A DNA stretch of 64,000 nucleotides, from positions 441,043 to 505,042 of the forward strand of contig CAWFEM010000013.1 in assembly GCA_963814905.1 (NCBI GenBank), written 5' to 3'. The position numbers were made by a program, and so were the translations under genes. How positions within the stretch are numbered: the stretch's first letter is position 1; each line of letters begins with the position of its first letter. Of this stretch, positions 36,590 to 44,906 are shown piece by piece. The notes below the pieces were generated by a model. The model did no database searches, was not told where the DNA came from, and worked only from the letters and a program-made list of their open reading frames with translations. This stretch comes from DASWJZ01 sp963814905. GTDB taxonomy: Bacteria > Pseudomonadota > Alphaproteobacteria > Rhizobiales > Afifellaceae.

Positions 36590-37492
36590 ATGGCCAAGAC
36601 GAAAGTCGGCTTCATCGGCCTCGGCCTGATGGGTCACGGCATGGCGAAGAACATTCTTCAGAAGGGCAACGACCTTCTCGTCATGGCGCACAAGAACCGC
36701 GCGCCGATCGAAGCGCTCGTCAAAATGGGCGCCAAGGAGGTGAAATCGGCGGCCGAGATGGCCGGCGAAGCCGAAATTATCGTGATCTGCGTCACCGGCA
36801 GCCGGGAAGTGGAAGCCGTCGTGCGCGGCGAGACGGGCATCAAGGCAGGCGCCAAGCCCGGCCTCATGATCATCGATTCCTCCACGGCCGATCCGGTCTC
36901 GACCGCCGCGCTCGCCGCGGAGCTTGAAGCGGTTGGCATCACGCTTGTCGACGCGCCGCTCTCCCGCACGCCGAAAGAGGCGGAAGCGGGCACGCTCGAT
37001 GTCATGGTCGGCGCGTCGGACGAGGCCTTCGCCAAGGCGAAGCCGATCATCGACTGCTTCGCGGGAAAGATCGTGCATGTCGGCCCGGTCGGCGCCGGCC
37101 ACACGATGAAACTTCTCAACAACTTCGTCTCGATCAGCTACGCGGCGATCTATTCGGAGGCGATGGCGCTCGGGAAGCGCGTCGGCGTCGGACCGAAGCA
37201 GTTCCACGCCGTCATCGGCGGCGGGCGCATGAGCTGCGGCTTCTACGAGACGTTCATGAAATATGTCGTGGAGCGTGACCGCGACGCCCACAAGTTCACG
37301 ATCAAGAACGCCCACAAGGACATGCGCTATCTGATGAATCTCGCCAACGCGGCGGGCTCGGCGAATGTCGTCGCGCCAGTCGTGAAGGGCTACCTGGCGA
37401 GCGCGGAGGCGATGGGCAAAGGCGGCGACTACCTGCCGATGCTGTCGGACCATATCGCCGGCCTGAACGGCGTCGACCTCTCTAAGGGCTAG
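36590..37492 (+). CDS. NAD(P)-dependent beta-hydroxyacid dehydrogenase family protein
   Basis: The 300-residue product belongs to the 3-hydroxyisobutyrate/tartronate-semialdehyde reductase family. It has the Rossmann motif GFIGLGLMGHGMAKNIL at the N-terminus, the substrate motif DAPLSRTPKEAEAGTLDVMVG and the catalytic Lys in GAGHTMKLLNNFV. The substrate cannot be told from the sequence. GAGAGG precedes the ATG. It is a single gene with a long non-coding stretch downstream. Confidence 0.9.
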   Translation: MAKTKVGFIGLGLMGHGMAKNILQKGNDLLVMAHKNRAPIEALVKMGAKEVKSAAEMAGEAEIIVICVTGSREVEAVVRGETGIKAGAKPGLMIIDSSTADPVSTAALAAELEAVGITLVDAPLSRTPKEAEAGTLDVMVGASDEAFAKAKPIIDCFAGKIVHVGPVGAGHTMKLLNNFVSISYAAIYSEAMALGKRVGVGPKQFHAVIGGGRMSCGFYETFMKYVVERDRDAHKFTIKNAHKDMRYLMNLANAAGSANVVAPVVKGYLASAEAMGKGGDYLPMLSDHIAGLNGVDLSKG

Positions 37493-37987
37493 CTCGGGTC
37501 ACCTCGCGTTGTGCCGTTTTGGAGCAAATTCGTTAACCCACCAGAAGCTGCGCCGCGCGAAACACACCCGCTGTGGCGACCGCTTAGTGGCCGGGCGTCG
37601 CGGCACCCCAACATGCGGTGAGAACAGGCCCGGAATATCCACAAGCTCGCCGATTCGTCGCCGCTTCGTTCCCGCCATGGACCGCTTCTGAAGAGCGCGC
37701 CAACAGTTGCCGCATCGGTCTTAGGTAACGGGAAACCATGTTGGACGCTGCGGCCTGCAGTCGGCGCCGCGATCGCCTCGGCTTATCGTTTCGACGACGC
37801 GCCGTTTCCCGCCGTGTCGCGGGCGGGGGTGTTGCAGGCCGGGCACAGACTCGGAAAATGCTTCACCGACAGGGAGATGGGCAGGACTCTGCAATCTCGT
37901 TCGTGTAGAAACTTTCCTGACGCGTTGCCGTAAGGCGCGCGGGAATTGAACCAGAATCTGACTTATTCCGATCGGGGGGCGATCGGA
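37493..37987. other. Long intergenic stretch, no gene supported
   Basis: No frame here has convincing composition or family motifs. The last 150 bases lead into a strong plus-strand terminator, so a small RNA or an unrecognised short gene may be transcribed from within it. An ATG-initiated frame from 37738 (about 56 codons, Arg-rich) was considered but looks like a chance frame. Confidence 0.5.
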
Positions 37988-38017
37988 GGGGCGGCCTCAG
38001 CCGCCCCTTCTTTTTTT
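37988..38017 (+). terminator. Strong Rho-independent terminator
   Basis: GGGGCGGC, loop CTCA, GCCGCCCC forms a perfect 8-bp GC stem, followed by TTCTTTTTTT. It lies about 500 bases past the dehydrogenase gene and 460 before the ornithine decarboxylase, so it must end some other transcript, possibly a small RNA. Confidence 0.82.
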
Positions 38018-38194
38018 CCGTCCCTTTTTCCGCGCCCTTTCATTCCGCCTCCCCGCCCCGGCTCAGATTTCGCTTGCATTCTCAAGGCGAAGCACATAGA
38101 TCGCGCCTTGCCCAAATTCGCACGTGCCTGTGGTCGCTCCGCTCAGCGGGCCGCGACTTAAAGCAACGACGGTGGCGGGCTTTTTTGGTCTCTA

Positions 38195-38450
38195 CCGGCC
38201 CTCCAAAGGCCGGCGACACTGAAGAGGCACACACTCTCATTGCCGGACGTGCGGATCGGGACTTTCCCCGCTCCAAGCGATGGCTCACGAGGCACGGATA
38301 TCTGTCCGTTCCGAGGAGCCTTTCGGCGCGAACCACCCGGCCTTTCGCCGGTTGGGGGATCCAGGGGCTGCCGACCCGTTTCCATCGCGGGGCGCGCGGC
38401 TGACGCAGGACTCCCGGGCTGCAACGCTTGGAAACGGGGAATCTCGCCCG
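38195..38450 (+). promoter_or_regulatory. Structured leader of the ornithine decarboxylase gene (possible speF-type RNA)
   Basis: The leader contains hairpins CCGGCC/GGCCGG (38195-38213), ACGGA/TCCGT (38294-38309) and CCGGC/GCCGG (about 38337-38351). Last, CCCGTTTCC (38375-38383) pairs perfectly over nine bases with GGAAACGGG (38430-38438). This stem covers the only purine-rich ribosome site, GGGGA, ahead of ATG 38451. The Rfam speF motif is known upstream of alphaproteobacterial ornithine decarboxylase genes; the match is by position and structure, not by a search. Confidence 0.6.
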
Positions 38451-39599
38451 ATGATGACCGACCGCATCCGCTCGTTCCTGAACGAGCGACGACCCGACGG
38501 CCCCTGCCTCGTGGTCGACCTCGAAATCGTCCGCAAGAACTACGAAGCCTTCGCCCGCGTCATGCCGGACAGCCGCATCTTCTACGCGGTGAAGGCCAAT
38601 CCGGCGCCGGAGATCCTGAACCTCCTCGCCTCGCTCGGCTCCTCCTTCGACGCCGCCTCCGTTGCCGAAATCGAGATGGTGCTCGCAACCGGCGCAACGC
38701 CGGAGCGCATCTCCTACGGCAACACCATCAAGAAGGAGCGCGATATCGCCCGCGCGTTTGAGCTGGGCGTCAGGCTCTTCGCCGTCGACTGCGTGGAAGA
38801 GGTGGAGAAGATCGCGCGCGTCGCCCCCGGCTCCAAGGTCTTCTGCCGCATCCTGACCGACGGCGCGGGCGCCGAGTGGCCGCTTTCACGGAAGTTCGGC
38901 TGCGTCGCCAACGAAGCGGTCGACGTGCTCGCGCATGCTGCCGGCCTCGGCCTCGCGCCGCACGGCGTTTCCTTTCATGTCGGCTCGCAGCAGACCGATC
39001 TCAAAGCCTGGAACCGGGCTCTCAGCGACGCGGCGAGCGTCTTCCGCGCCGCCTCGGAGCGCGGCATCCAGCTTCAGATGCTCAATCTCGGCGGCGGCTT
39101 CCCCACCCGCTATCTGAAGGACGTGCCGGCTGCCGACGACTACGGCCGCGCGATCTTCCGCGGCCTGCGCCGCCATTTCGGCAACCGCATCCCGGAGACG
39201 ATCATCGAGCCCGGCCGCGGCATGGTCGGCGACGCCGGGGTCCTGAAGGCCGAGGTCGTCCTCATCTCGAAAAAGTCGCGCGGAGACACGCTGCGCTGGG
39301 TCTATCTCGATGTCGGCAAGTTCGGCGGCCTGGCGGAGACGATGGACGAGGCGATCCGCTATCCGATCCGCACGCGCCACGACGCGGGCGTTGGCGTGGA
39401 GACCGCGACCGGGCCTTGCGTCGTCGCCGGCCCGACCTGCGATTCCATGGACGTGCTCTACGAGAAGGTGCCCTACGATCTGCCGCTCTCGCTGACGATC
39501 GGCGACGAGGTGCTGATCGAAGGCACGGGCGCCTATACGACGACCTATTCGGCGGTCGCCTTCAACGGCTTCGCGCCGCTCGCCTCCTATGTGATCTGA
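38451..39599 (+). CDS. Type III PLP-dependent ornithine decarboxylase
   Basis: The enzyme makes putrescine from ornithine, and related forms also take lysine. The 382-residue product has the alanine-racemase-fold barrel with the PLP lysine in IFYAVKANPAP, the His/Gly residues in GVSFHVGSQQ, the phosphate loop LNLGGGFPTRY and IEPGRGMVG, and the C-terminal domain motif GPTCDSMDVL with the catalytic Cys. GAYTTTYSAVAFNGF is typical of this family. ATG 38451 is followed at once by a second ATG. Expression is probably limited by the leader stem that hides its ribosome site. Confidence 0.93.
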   Translation: MMTDRIRSFLNERRPDGPCLVVDLEIVRKNYEAFARVMPDSRIFYAVKANPAPEILNLLASLGSSFDAASVAEIEMVLATGATPERISYGNTIKKERDIARAFELGVRLFAVDCVEEVEKIARVAPGSKVFCRILTDGAGAEWPLSRKFGCVANEAVDVLAHAAGLGLAPHGVSFHVGSQQTDLKAWNRALSDAASVFRAASERGIQLQMLNLGGGFPTRYLKDVPAADDYGRAIFRGLRRHFGNRIPETIIEPGRGMVGDAGVLKAEVVLISKKSRGDTLRWVYLDVGKFGGLAETMDEAIRYPIRTRHDAGVGVETATGPCVVAGPTCDSMDVLYEKVPYDLPLSLTIGDEVLIEGTGAYTTTYSAVAFNGFAPLASYVI

Positions 39600-39684
39600 T
39601 CAGGGGGCGGGGGCGCACGCCCCCTGCCCTTGCACATGCGCCGGCCACGGCATATCGGTCAGTCATACTGACTTATGTGCCGTC

Positions 39685-40275
39685 ATGCCGTTCGATGCCC
39701 TCTTCGCCTTCACGATTTTCGCCGTCGTGACCACCGTCACGCCGGGGCCGAACAACGTGATGCTGACGGCGACCGGCGCGAATGTCGGGATTCGCCGCGG
39801 CCTGCCGCACCTTTTCGGCGTCGCCTTCGGCTTTGCGTTCATGCTGGCGCTCCTGACGGTGACGGTCGGGACGGCGCTCGCCCACAGCCCGCGCGCGCTG
39901 CTGGTGCTGCGTGTTGCCGGCGTCGCCGTGCTTCTGTGGCTTTCCTGGAAGATCGCGACGGCGGGGCGGAGCAAAGCGGCGACGCGCGAGCGGCCGATCG
40001 GCTTCTTCGACGCCGTGCTCTTCCAGTGGGTCAACCCGAAGGCCTGGCTGATCTGCGCGAGCGCGGTGAGCTTCATCCAGGTGGACGGGCCGCCGCCGAT
40101 TGCGCAAGCGGCGCTCTTCGGCGCGATCGAGGTCGTGGTCGGCGTGCCGTGCATGCTTCTTTGGCTCAGCTTCGGCGCGGCGATGCAGCGGCTGCTGCGC
40201 ACCGATCGCACGCTGCGCATCTTCAATATCGCGATGGGACTGCTGCTCGCGGCGACCGTGCCGATGCTTTTCTAG
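39685..40275 (+). CDS. LysE-family amino acid/amine exporter
   Basis: The 196-residue inner membrane protein has six hydrophobic helices and the LysE/RhtB motif TPGPNNVMLTATGANVGIRRGLPHL near the N-terminus (shown in part as TPGPNN and GVAFGF), with QWVNPKAWL in the middle. It probably exports an amino acid or derivative. Its position 85 bases after the ornithine decarboxylase hints at a link with ornithine or polyamine balance. Its 3' end overlaps a convergent gene by about 50 bases. Confidence 0.88.
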   Translation: MPFDALFAFTIFAVVTTVTPGPNNVMLTATGANVGIRRGLPHLFGVAFGFAFMLALLTVTVGTALAHSPRALLVLRVAGVAVLLWLSWKIATAGRSKAATRERPIGFFDAVLFQWVNPKAWLICASAVSFIQVDGPPPIAQAALFGAIEVVVGVPCMLLWLSFGAAMQRLLRTDRTLRIFNIAMGLLLAATVPMLF

Positions 40276-40930
40276 TTCCGACGCGGGAAACCCGCAGCGC
40301 TGATGGAAGCGATGCGAAGTTCCGCGCGGGCGGCAGCGACACGGACAGGAGCTTCGGATCCTGGACCAGATCGTACTCCTTGACCGGCGTCGGATCGGTG
40401 ATCGTCACGCGGAATGAGGCCGCGGCGTCGGGGTCGACGGAACCGTCGTGGAATTCGATGCGGTCGGCCGGCTCGAACAGACGATCGTTCTTCATGAACG
40501 TATCGGAGGCGACGTCGGGCGGCTCGGCGGCGAACTGCTTGAAGGAGAGGCCGTCGCCGTAGTCGCTTGGCTTGCCGAGCACTTCCTGGAGTTCAAGCTC
40601 GAAACCGCCCCAGACACGGCGCGAGCGATTGACGACCTCCTTGACGAGGGTGAGCTGCGACTGCCCGATCCAGCGCCTTTGCGGATCCTGGAGACGAATG
40701 ACGAGCGTGACGGGCGCGACGTCGATCAGTTCCTCGCGCACGACGATCGGGTCGTCTGCCGTGCCGGTACCCGACGCGGAGAGGAGACGGAAGCCGCCGA
40801 GCTCGTCGGAGAAGCTGTAGCCGCCGGTGGAGAATTCCGCCGCATCCGTCGGCGCTCCGAACAGCGCCGCAGCGAGCATCGCTGCGACCGCCATCGACGC
40901 CGGCAAACTGGAGCGCGATCTCTTCGGCAT
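40223..40930 (-). CDS. Exported protein of unknown function
   Basis: I do not recognise this 235-residue protein. It has a signal peptide (MAVAAMLAAALFGAPTDA), then a beta-rich region (FSTGGYSFSDELGGFRLLS, LVIRLQDPQRRWIGQSQ, DYGDGLSFKQFA) and ends in a basic low-complexity tail that overlaps the convergent LysE gene, so the true end may have drifted. Two ordered segments with conserved-looking Asp/Pro motifs (SVDPDAAASFRVTITDPTPV) suggest a periplasmic domain. Confidence 0.7.
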   Translation of the reverse strand: MPKRSRSSLPASMAVAAMLAAALFGAPTDAAEFSTGGYSFSDELGGFRLLSASGTGTADDPIVVREELIDVAPVTLVIRLQDPQRRWIGQSQLTLVKEVVNRSRRVWGGFELELQEVLGKPSDYGDGLSFKQFAAEPPDVASDTFMKNDRLFEPADRIEFHDGSVDPDAAASFRVTITDPTPVKEYDLVQDPKLLSVSLPPARNFASLPSALRVSRVGTRKASARSPRAAVPSRY

Positions 40931-40997
40931 TCCTCACCTTTCGCGCGAGCCTGCCTGAGCGCCCTGAGCGATACAAGCGAGCCGCCTGCGAGCAGCG

Positions 40998-41465
40998 TCA
41001 TGTGCTGCGGGGATTTTCCGGATAGGGCGTTCCGTCGCGATGCAGGTATCGGGCGTCTTCCACCTTCATATCGATGTCGGCGTAGTACGCCGCGTCGCCG
41101 GGTAGCCGGCTGCCGACCTCAAGGATCAGCGCATCACCCGACGAACGGTTCTGGAAACAATGGCCGTCGGGATCGCCCGCTTTGAAGCCGGCGCAGTCGC
41201 CCGCCTTGAGAACCTCCTCCCCGGCATCCGTGACCAGCACCACCTCGCCTTCCAACACATAGACGAACTCGTCCCCCTTCGTGTGCCAGTGCCGCTGGCT
41301 CGACCAGGCGCCGGGTGGCAGGCGGCAGAGATTGACGCCGAACTGATCGAGCCCGGCAGCGTCGCCGAGCCTGGTGCGGCTCCGCGCCCGGCACGGCTCA
41401 TCGAAAGGCGGCGGATAGAGCGTGCCGCGAACCACCGGCGCGGCGGCCATGTCGATCTTCTTCAT
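40998..41465 (-). CDS. Cupin-domain protein
   Basis: The 155-residue product is a single cupin_2 domain. Motif 1 with metal ligands reads WHTKGDEFVYVLEGEVVLV and motif 2 reads GDCAGFKAGDPDGHCFQN. It could be a small isomerase, dioxygenase or sensor; the reaction is unknown. The start has GGAGGAG almost touching the ATG, within the stop region of the upstream PLP decarboxylase 12 bases away, so the two are one operon. Confidence 0.87.
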   Translation of the reverse strand: MKKIDMAAAPVVRGTLYPPPFDEPCRARSRTRLGDAAGLDQFGVNLCRLPPGAWSSQRHWHTKGDEFVYVLEGEVVLVTDAGEEVLKAGDCAGFKAGDPDGHCFQNRSSGDALILEVGSRLPGDAAYYADIDMKVEDARYLHRDGTPYPENPRST

Positions 41466-41477
41466 TCTCCTCCCCCG

Positions 41478-42659
41478 CTAATCCGCCATGGTCTCGATCG
41501 TGGCGAAGCCCTCGCCGCCCTCCGCCGTCTCGAATGGCGTCGTCACCTCCACGAAGGTGTCGGGATAAAAGCCGTTGAAGCGCGTGCGGAGCGCCAGGCT
41601 GTAGGCGCCGATGTGCCCGATCTCGATCCAGTCGCCGGTATCGACGGTTTCCGGAAGCCAGAATGGGCGCGACAGGATGTCGACGGAGTCGCAAGTCGCG
41701 CCGCAGACGCGGAACGGCACGAGCTTCTCACCATCGCCCGCGCGGCGCCGCCGGGCCGGGTCGTGGATGAGGCGCGCGGGCAACGTGATCTTGCCGGTCC
41801 AGGAATCGGAGAGCGAGCCCCAGATGCCGTCATTGATGTAGAGGCGGCGCCCCTTCTTCAGGAGCACGCGCACGATGACGGAAAGCGACCGCGCGACGAT
41901 GACGCGCCCGGGCTCGGCGATCAGCGGCACGTCGAAGAATCCCCATTCCTCGATCGACGCGCGGATCGCCGCCATGAGATTCGGCAGGTCCGGCATCGCA
42001 CGCTTGGCGCGTTTCGGATCGTGTCCGTAAGGCGCGGGAAAGCCGCCGCCGATGTCGAGACCCGCAAGCGCGACTCCGGCGCGGTTCCGGACCCAGTCGG
42101 CGGAAGCAAGGGCGCGCTGATAGACTTCCGGATCCTCGATCTGGCTGCCGACATGAAAGCAAAGGCCGGCGCGAAAGCCGATCCTGTGGATGCGCTCCAG
42201 AAGCTCCACCGCGTGCGAGGGTGCAGCGCCGAACTTCTTCGACAGCTCGTAGGCGGCGGAGCCCTTGGTCTGCAGGCGCACGAAGAGCGTGATCTCGGTC
42301 GGGTCGAGATCGAGCGCGCGGACGATGCGCAGGAGCTTCGCGATCTCGTCCTCGTGGTCGAGCGAAAGCACGCGGATGCCGTAGTCTTCGAAGGCGAGCC
42401 TTATGTCGGACTGCGCCTTGACCGGATGCATGTAGATGAGCTCCGCATCCGGCACGACGGAGCGCACGGCCTGAAACTCGCCCGGGCTCGCAACATCGAA
42501 GGCCCTGATCCCCGCATCCGACAAAGTGCGCAGCACGAGCGGCTCGCCGTTCGTCTTCACTGCGTAGGCGGTCTTGCCGGGGAATGCCTTCACGAAAGCT
42601 TTTGCATCCTCCGATAGCACCGAAGGACGGAAGCAATAGATCGGCGAATCGGGGCGCAA
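41478..42659 (-). CDS. Second type III PLP-dependent decarboxylase (ornithine/diaminopimelate decarboxylase fold)
   Basis: The product has the PLP lysine motif TAYAVKTNGEPLVL, FHVGSQIEDPEVY, the glycine loop LDIGGGFPAPYG, IAEPGRVIVA and the C-terminal GATCDSVDIL with a catalytic Cys. The HVGSQ and GATCDS motifs match the ornithine-decarboxylase-type group, but it is only distantly like the enzyme at 38451. The coordinates use TTG 42659, which has no ribosome site. The frame is open upstream to an in-frame ATC at 42698, seven bases after a perfect AAGGAGG, so the real start may be there (13 codons longer). Confidence 0.85.
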   Translation of the reverse strand: MRPDSPIYCFRPSVLSEDAKAFVKAFPGKTAYAVKTNGEPLVLRTLSDAGIRAFDVASPGEFQAVRSVVPDAELIYMHPVKAQSDIRLAFEDYGIRVLSLDHEDEIAKLLRIVRALDLDPTEITLFVRLQTKGSAAYELSKKFGAAPSHAVELLERIHRIGFRAGLCFHVGSQIEDPEVYQRALASADWVRNRAGVALAGLDIGGGFPAPYGHDPKRAKRAMPDLPNLMAAIRASIEEWGFFDVPLIAEPGRVIVARSLSVIVRVLLKKGRRLYINDGIWGSLSDSWTGKITLPARLIHDPARRRRAGDGEKLVPFRVCGATCDSVDILSRPFWLPETVDTGDWIEIGHIGAYSLALRTRFNGFYPDTFVEVTTPFETAEGGEGFATIETMAD

Positions 42660-42874
42660 AGAGAGCGCCGCGCGCCGTCCGGAATCAAACGTATCGATTA
42701 GATGGCCTCCTTATCGATGAGATCACTTGTAACACGCTCGGCCGACTTACGGCGACCGTCGCTAGTAGACTGATAAAACGCAACAATTCTGGCAGAAGGG
42801 CTTGTCGGATTCGGCTTTCGTGGTAATTTTTCGCCGCCCAAAACGGGACGCCAATAACGATAATGGAGGAGGAA

Positions 42875-44128
42875 ATGAGAGCATTCTTGTTTGCGTCTAC
42901 GGCGGCTGTCGCGCTTGCCTTGGCAGGCCCGGTCCAGGCCCAGGATAACATGCAGAAGTTGGAGGCCATGCAGGCGACTGGTACGGGGTCGGACGCGTTC
43001 GGCTACGTACCGCAGAACGACGATTACGCGGCGCAGCTTCGCAAGAATCTCGAGCAGATCAAGCTCCCGGCCGGCTTCAAGATCAATCTCTACGCTGTCG
43101 TCCCCGATGCCCGCCACATGGCGGTCGGGCCGCAAGGCGTGGTGACCTTCGTCGGCACACGCAAGGACGCCGTTTGGTCGGTAACCGACCGCAACAAGGA
43201 CGGAACCGCGGACGAAGTGAAGCGCTTCGCGCCCTCGCTCACCTTCGCCATTCCGAACGGCGTGTGCTTCTCCAAGGACGGCTTCCTCTACATCGCCGAA
43301 CGCAATCGCATCCGCGTCTTCCCGGCCGCGGAGTTCTTCTATGAGAGCCCCGACGTGGCAGTCGGCGACGTGGTGGCGGAAGGCGAGCTCATTCCCGGCG
43401 CCGACGAGTCGTACAATCACACTGCGCGCGTCTGCAAGGTCGGGCCGGACAAGAAGCTCTACGTGGAGGTCGGCCAGCCCTTCAACGTCCCGCCCCCCGA
43501 CAAGCAGGAGGAGTTCAAGCAGCTCGGGATCGGCGGCATCATCCGCATGAACCAGGACGGCAGCGACCGGGAGATCTATGCCGATGGCATGCGCAATCCG
43601 GTCGGCATGGATTTCGATCCCGCGACCGGCGATCTGTGGGCGAACGACAATCAGGTCGACGGCATGGGCGACGACATCCCGCCGGGCGAACTGAATCACA
43701 TCACCGCGATGGGCCAGAATTTCGGCTTCCCGTGGTACGGCGGCGGCAGCACCCGCACGAACGAGTACAAGGACAGCGAGCCGCCTGCAGACGCAGTGCC
43801 GCCGGTTGTCGAGCGTGTCGCGCACGCCGCCGATCTCGGCCTGCTGTTCTACAACGGGAACATGTTCCCCAATCGCTACAAGCACGGCGTCATCAGCACG
43901 CAACACGGCTCGTGGAACCGCACGGTGCCGGTGGGCGCGCGGGTTCTGTTCACGCCGATCAACGACGACGGAACGGCGGGACCTGAGGAAGAGCTCGCCG
44001 CCGGATGGCTGACCTCGAACGGCGAATATATCGGCCGTCCGGTCGGGCTCGCCATGCTGCGTGACGGCTCGGTGCTCGTCTCCGACGATTTCGCCGGAGC
44101 GGTATATCGCATCTCCTACGGACAGTGA
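42875..44128 (+). CDS. PQQ-type sugar (sorbosone-like) dehydrogenase, periplasmic
   Basis: The 417-residue product has a signal peptide (MRAFLFASTAAVALALAGPVQA) and a six-bladed beta-propeller of the soluble glucose/L-sorbosone dehydrogenase group: YADGMRNPVGMDFDPATGDLW, NQVDGMGDDIPPGELNHI, FGFPWYGGG, STQHGSWNRTVPVGAR and GRPVGLAMLRDGSVLVSDD. The sugar substrate is unknown. ATG 42875 is chosen because GGAGGAGG lies just upstream. The cytochrome c gene 56 bases downstream is the likely electron acceptor. Confidence 0.92.
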   Translation: MRAFLFASTAAVALALAGPVQAQDNMQKLEAMQATGTGSDAFGYVPQNDDYAAQLRKNLEQIKLPAGFKINLYAVVPDARHMAVGPQGVVTFVGTRKDAVWSVTDRNKDGTADEVKRFAPSLTFAIPNGVCFSKDGFLYIAERNRIRVFPAAEFFYESPDVAVGDVVAEGELIPGADESYNHTARVCKVGPDKKLYVEVGQPFNVPPPDKQEEFKQLGIGGIIRMNQDGSDREIYADGMRNPVGMDFDPATGDLWANDNQVDGMGDDIPPGELNHITAMGQNFGFPWYGGGSTRTNEYKDSEPPADAVPPVVERVAHAADLGLLFYNGNMFPNRYKHGVISTQHGSWNRTVPVGARVLFTPINDDGTAGPEEELAAGWLTSNGEYIGRPVGLAMLRDGSVLVSDDFAGAVYRISYGQ

Positions 44129-44184
44129 TCGATCCGGGGCCACGGCGAACCGCCGTGGCCCTCACCCCTCTCGGAGCCATCTCG

Positions 44185-44514
44185 ATGATTCGTTTTGCTG
44201 TCCGGTTCGCCGCGCTGGCCGTGCTCACGCTTTCGACAGGCCACGCGGTCGCGGCGGACGCCGCCGCCGGCAAGCAGAAGGCCTCCATGTGCGCCGTCTG
44301 CCACGGGCTGAACGGGATCGCGAAGAACCCTGACGCGCCCAATCTCGCCGGGGACAACGCGAACTATCTGATCAAGCAGCTCAACGCCTTCAAAAAGGGC
44401 GTCCGCAAGGACCCGCAAATGTCTATCATCGCGGGCAGTCTGAGCGATGAGGACATCGCGAATCTCGCCGCCTGGTATTCCAGCCTGAAGGTGACCGTGG
44501 AGATGCCGGAATAG
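44185..44514 (+). CDS. Periplasmic c-type cytochrome
   Basis: The 109-residue product has a signal peptide (FAALAVLTLSTGHAVAA), one haem-binding motif CAVCHG and a probable axial Met in PQMSIIAGSLSDEDI. The size and LSDEDIANLAAWYSSL ending fit the cytochrome c4/c553 group. It is in an operon with the PQQ-type dehydrogenase and probably takes its electrons to the respiratory chain. ATG 44185 has GGAG upstream; the longer frame to 44125 lacks a site and spoils the signal peptide. Confidence 0.93.
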   Translation: MIRFAVRFAALAVLTLSTGHAVAADAAAGKQKASMCAVCHGLNGIAKNPDAPNLAGDNANYLIKQLNAFKKGVRKDPQMSIIAGSLSDEDIANLAAWYSSLKVTVEMPE

Positions 44515-44810
44515 GCGGCTTCCGCCGCGCCGGCCGGCGGTCTTCACCGCCCCGAAAAGTCCCGGAAATCTACCGCCCGAACGCGCAAAAGGCGCGGCCG
44601 GCCGGGATTTCGAAAGTGCAGCACGGGTTGGGGCTTGTGGAGGAATTATCCGGACCGGTATTTCGTGGTTAAGGGATTGATAAAATTGGTTAAAACTGAG
44701 ATCAAACTTTGCCCCGGCCTGGAACCTTTTGCAGTGCATCACATATTTTGTGTTCTGGTTGCGCCACTTTGGCGTTAATATGCGGCCACGAAGCAGAGGG
44801 AGGCCACCCG

Positions 44811-44894
44811 ATGACCTTCATCAAGCCTCTTAATTTGGTTGCCGTTTGTGCTGCGTTTATTTTCCTCGGAGCGATCATCTTCGGGGTTCTTTGA
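44811..44894 (+). CDS. Small hydrophobic membrane peptide, 27 residues
   Basis: After a strong GGGAGG site, ATG 44811 opens 27 codons that encode MTFIKPLNLVAVCAAFI followed by FLGAIIFGVL, a single membrane helix. The clean ribosome site, the stop just before the convergent metF gene and a plausible AT-rich upstream region (44640-44790) support a real small gene. The function is unknown. The 296-base stretch before it, 44515-44810, holds nothing else I can name. Confidence 0.55.
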   Translation: MTFIKPLNLVAVCAAFIFLGAIIFGVL

Positions 44895-44906
44895 GGAGGC
44901 GCCGCC

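Noticed and set aside
44717..44745. EcfG-type GGAAC promoter before the 27-residue peptide
   Set aside because: GGAAC is present but no matching GTT -10 element lies at the required 16-18 base spacing.
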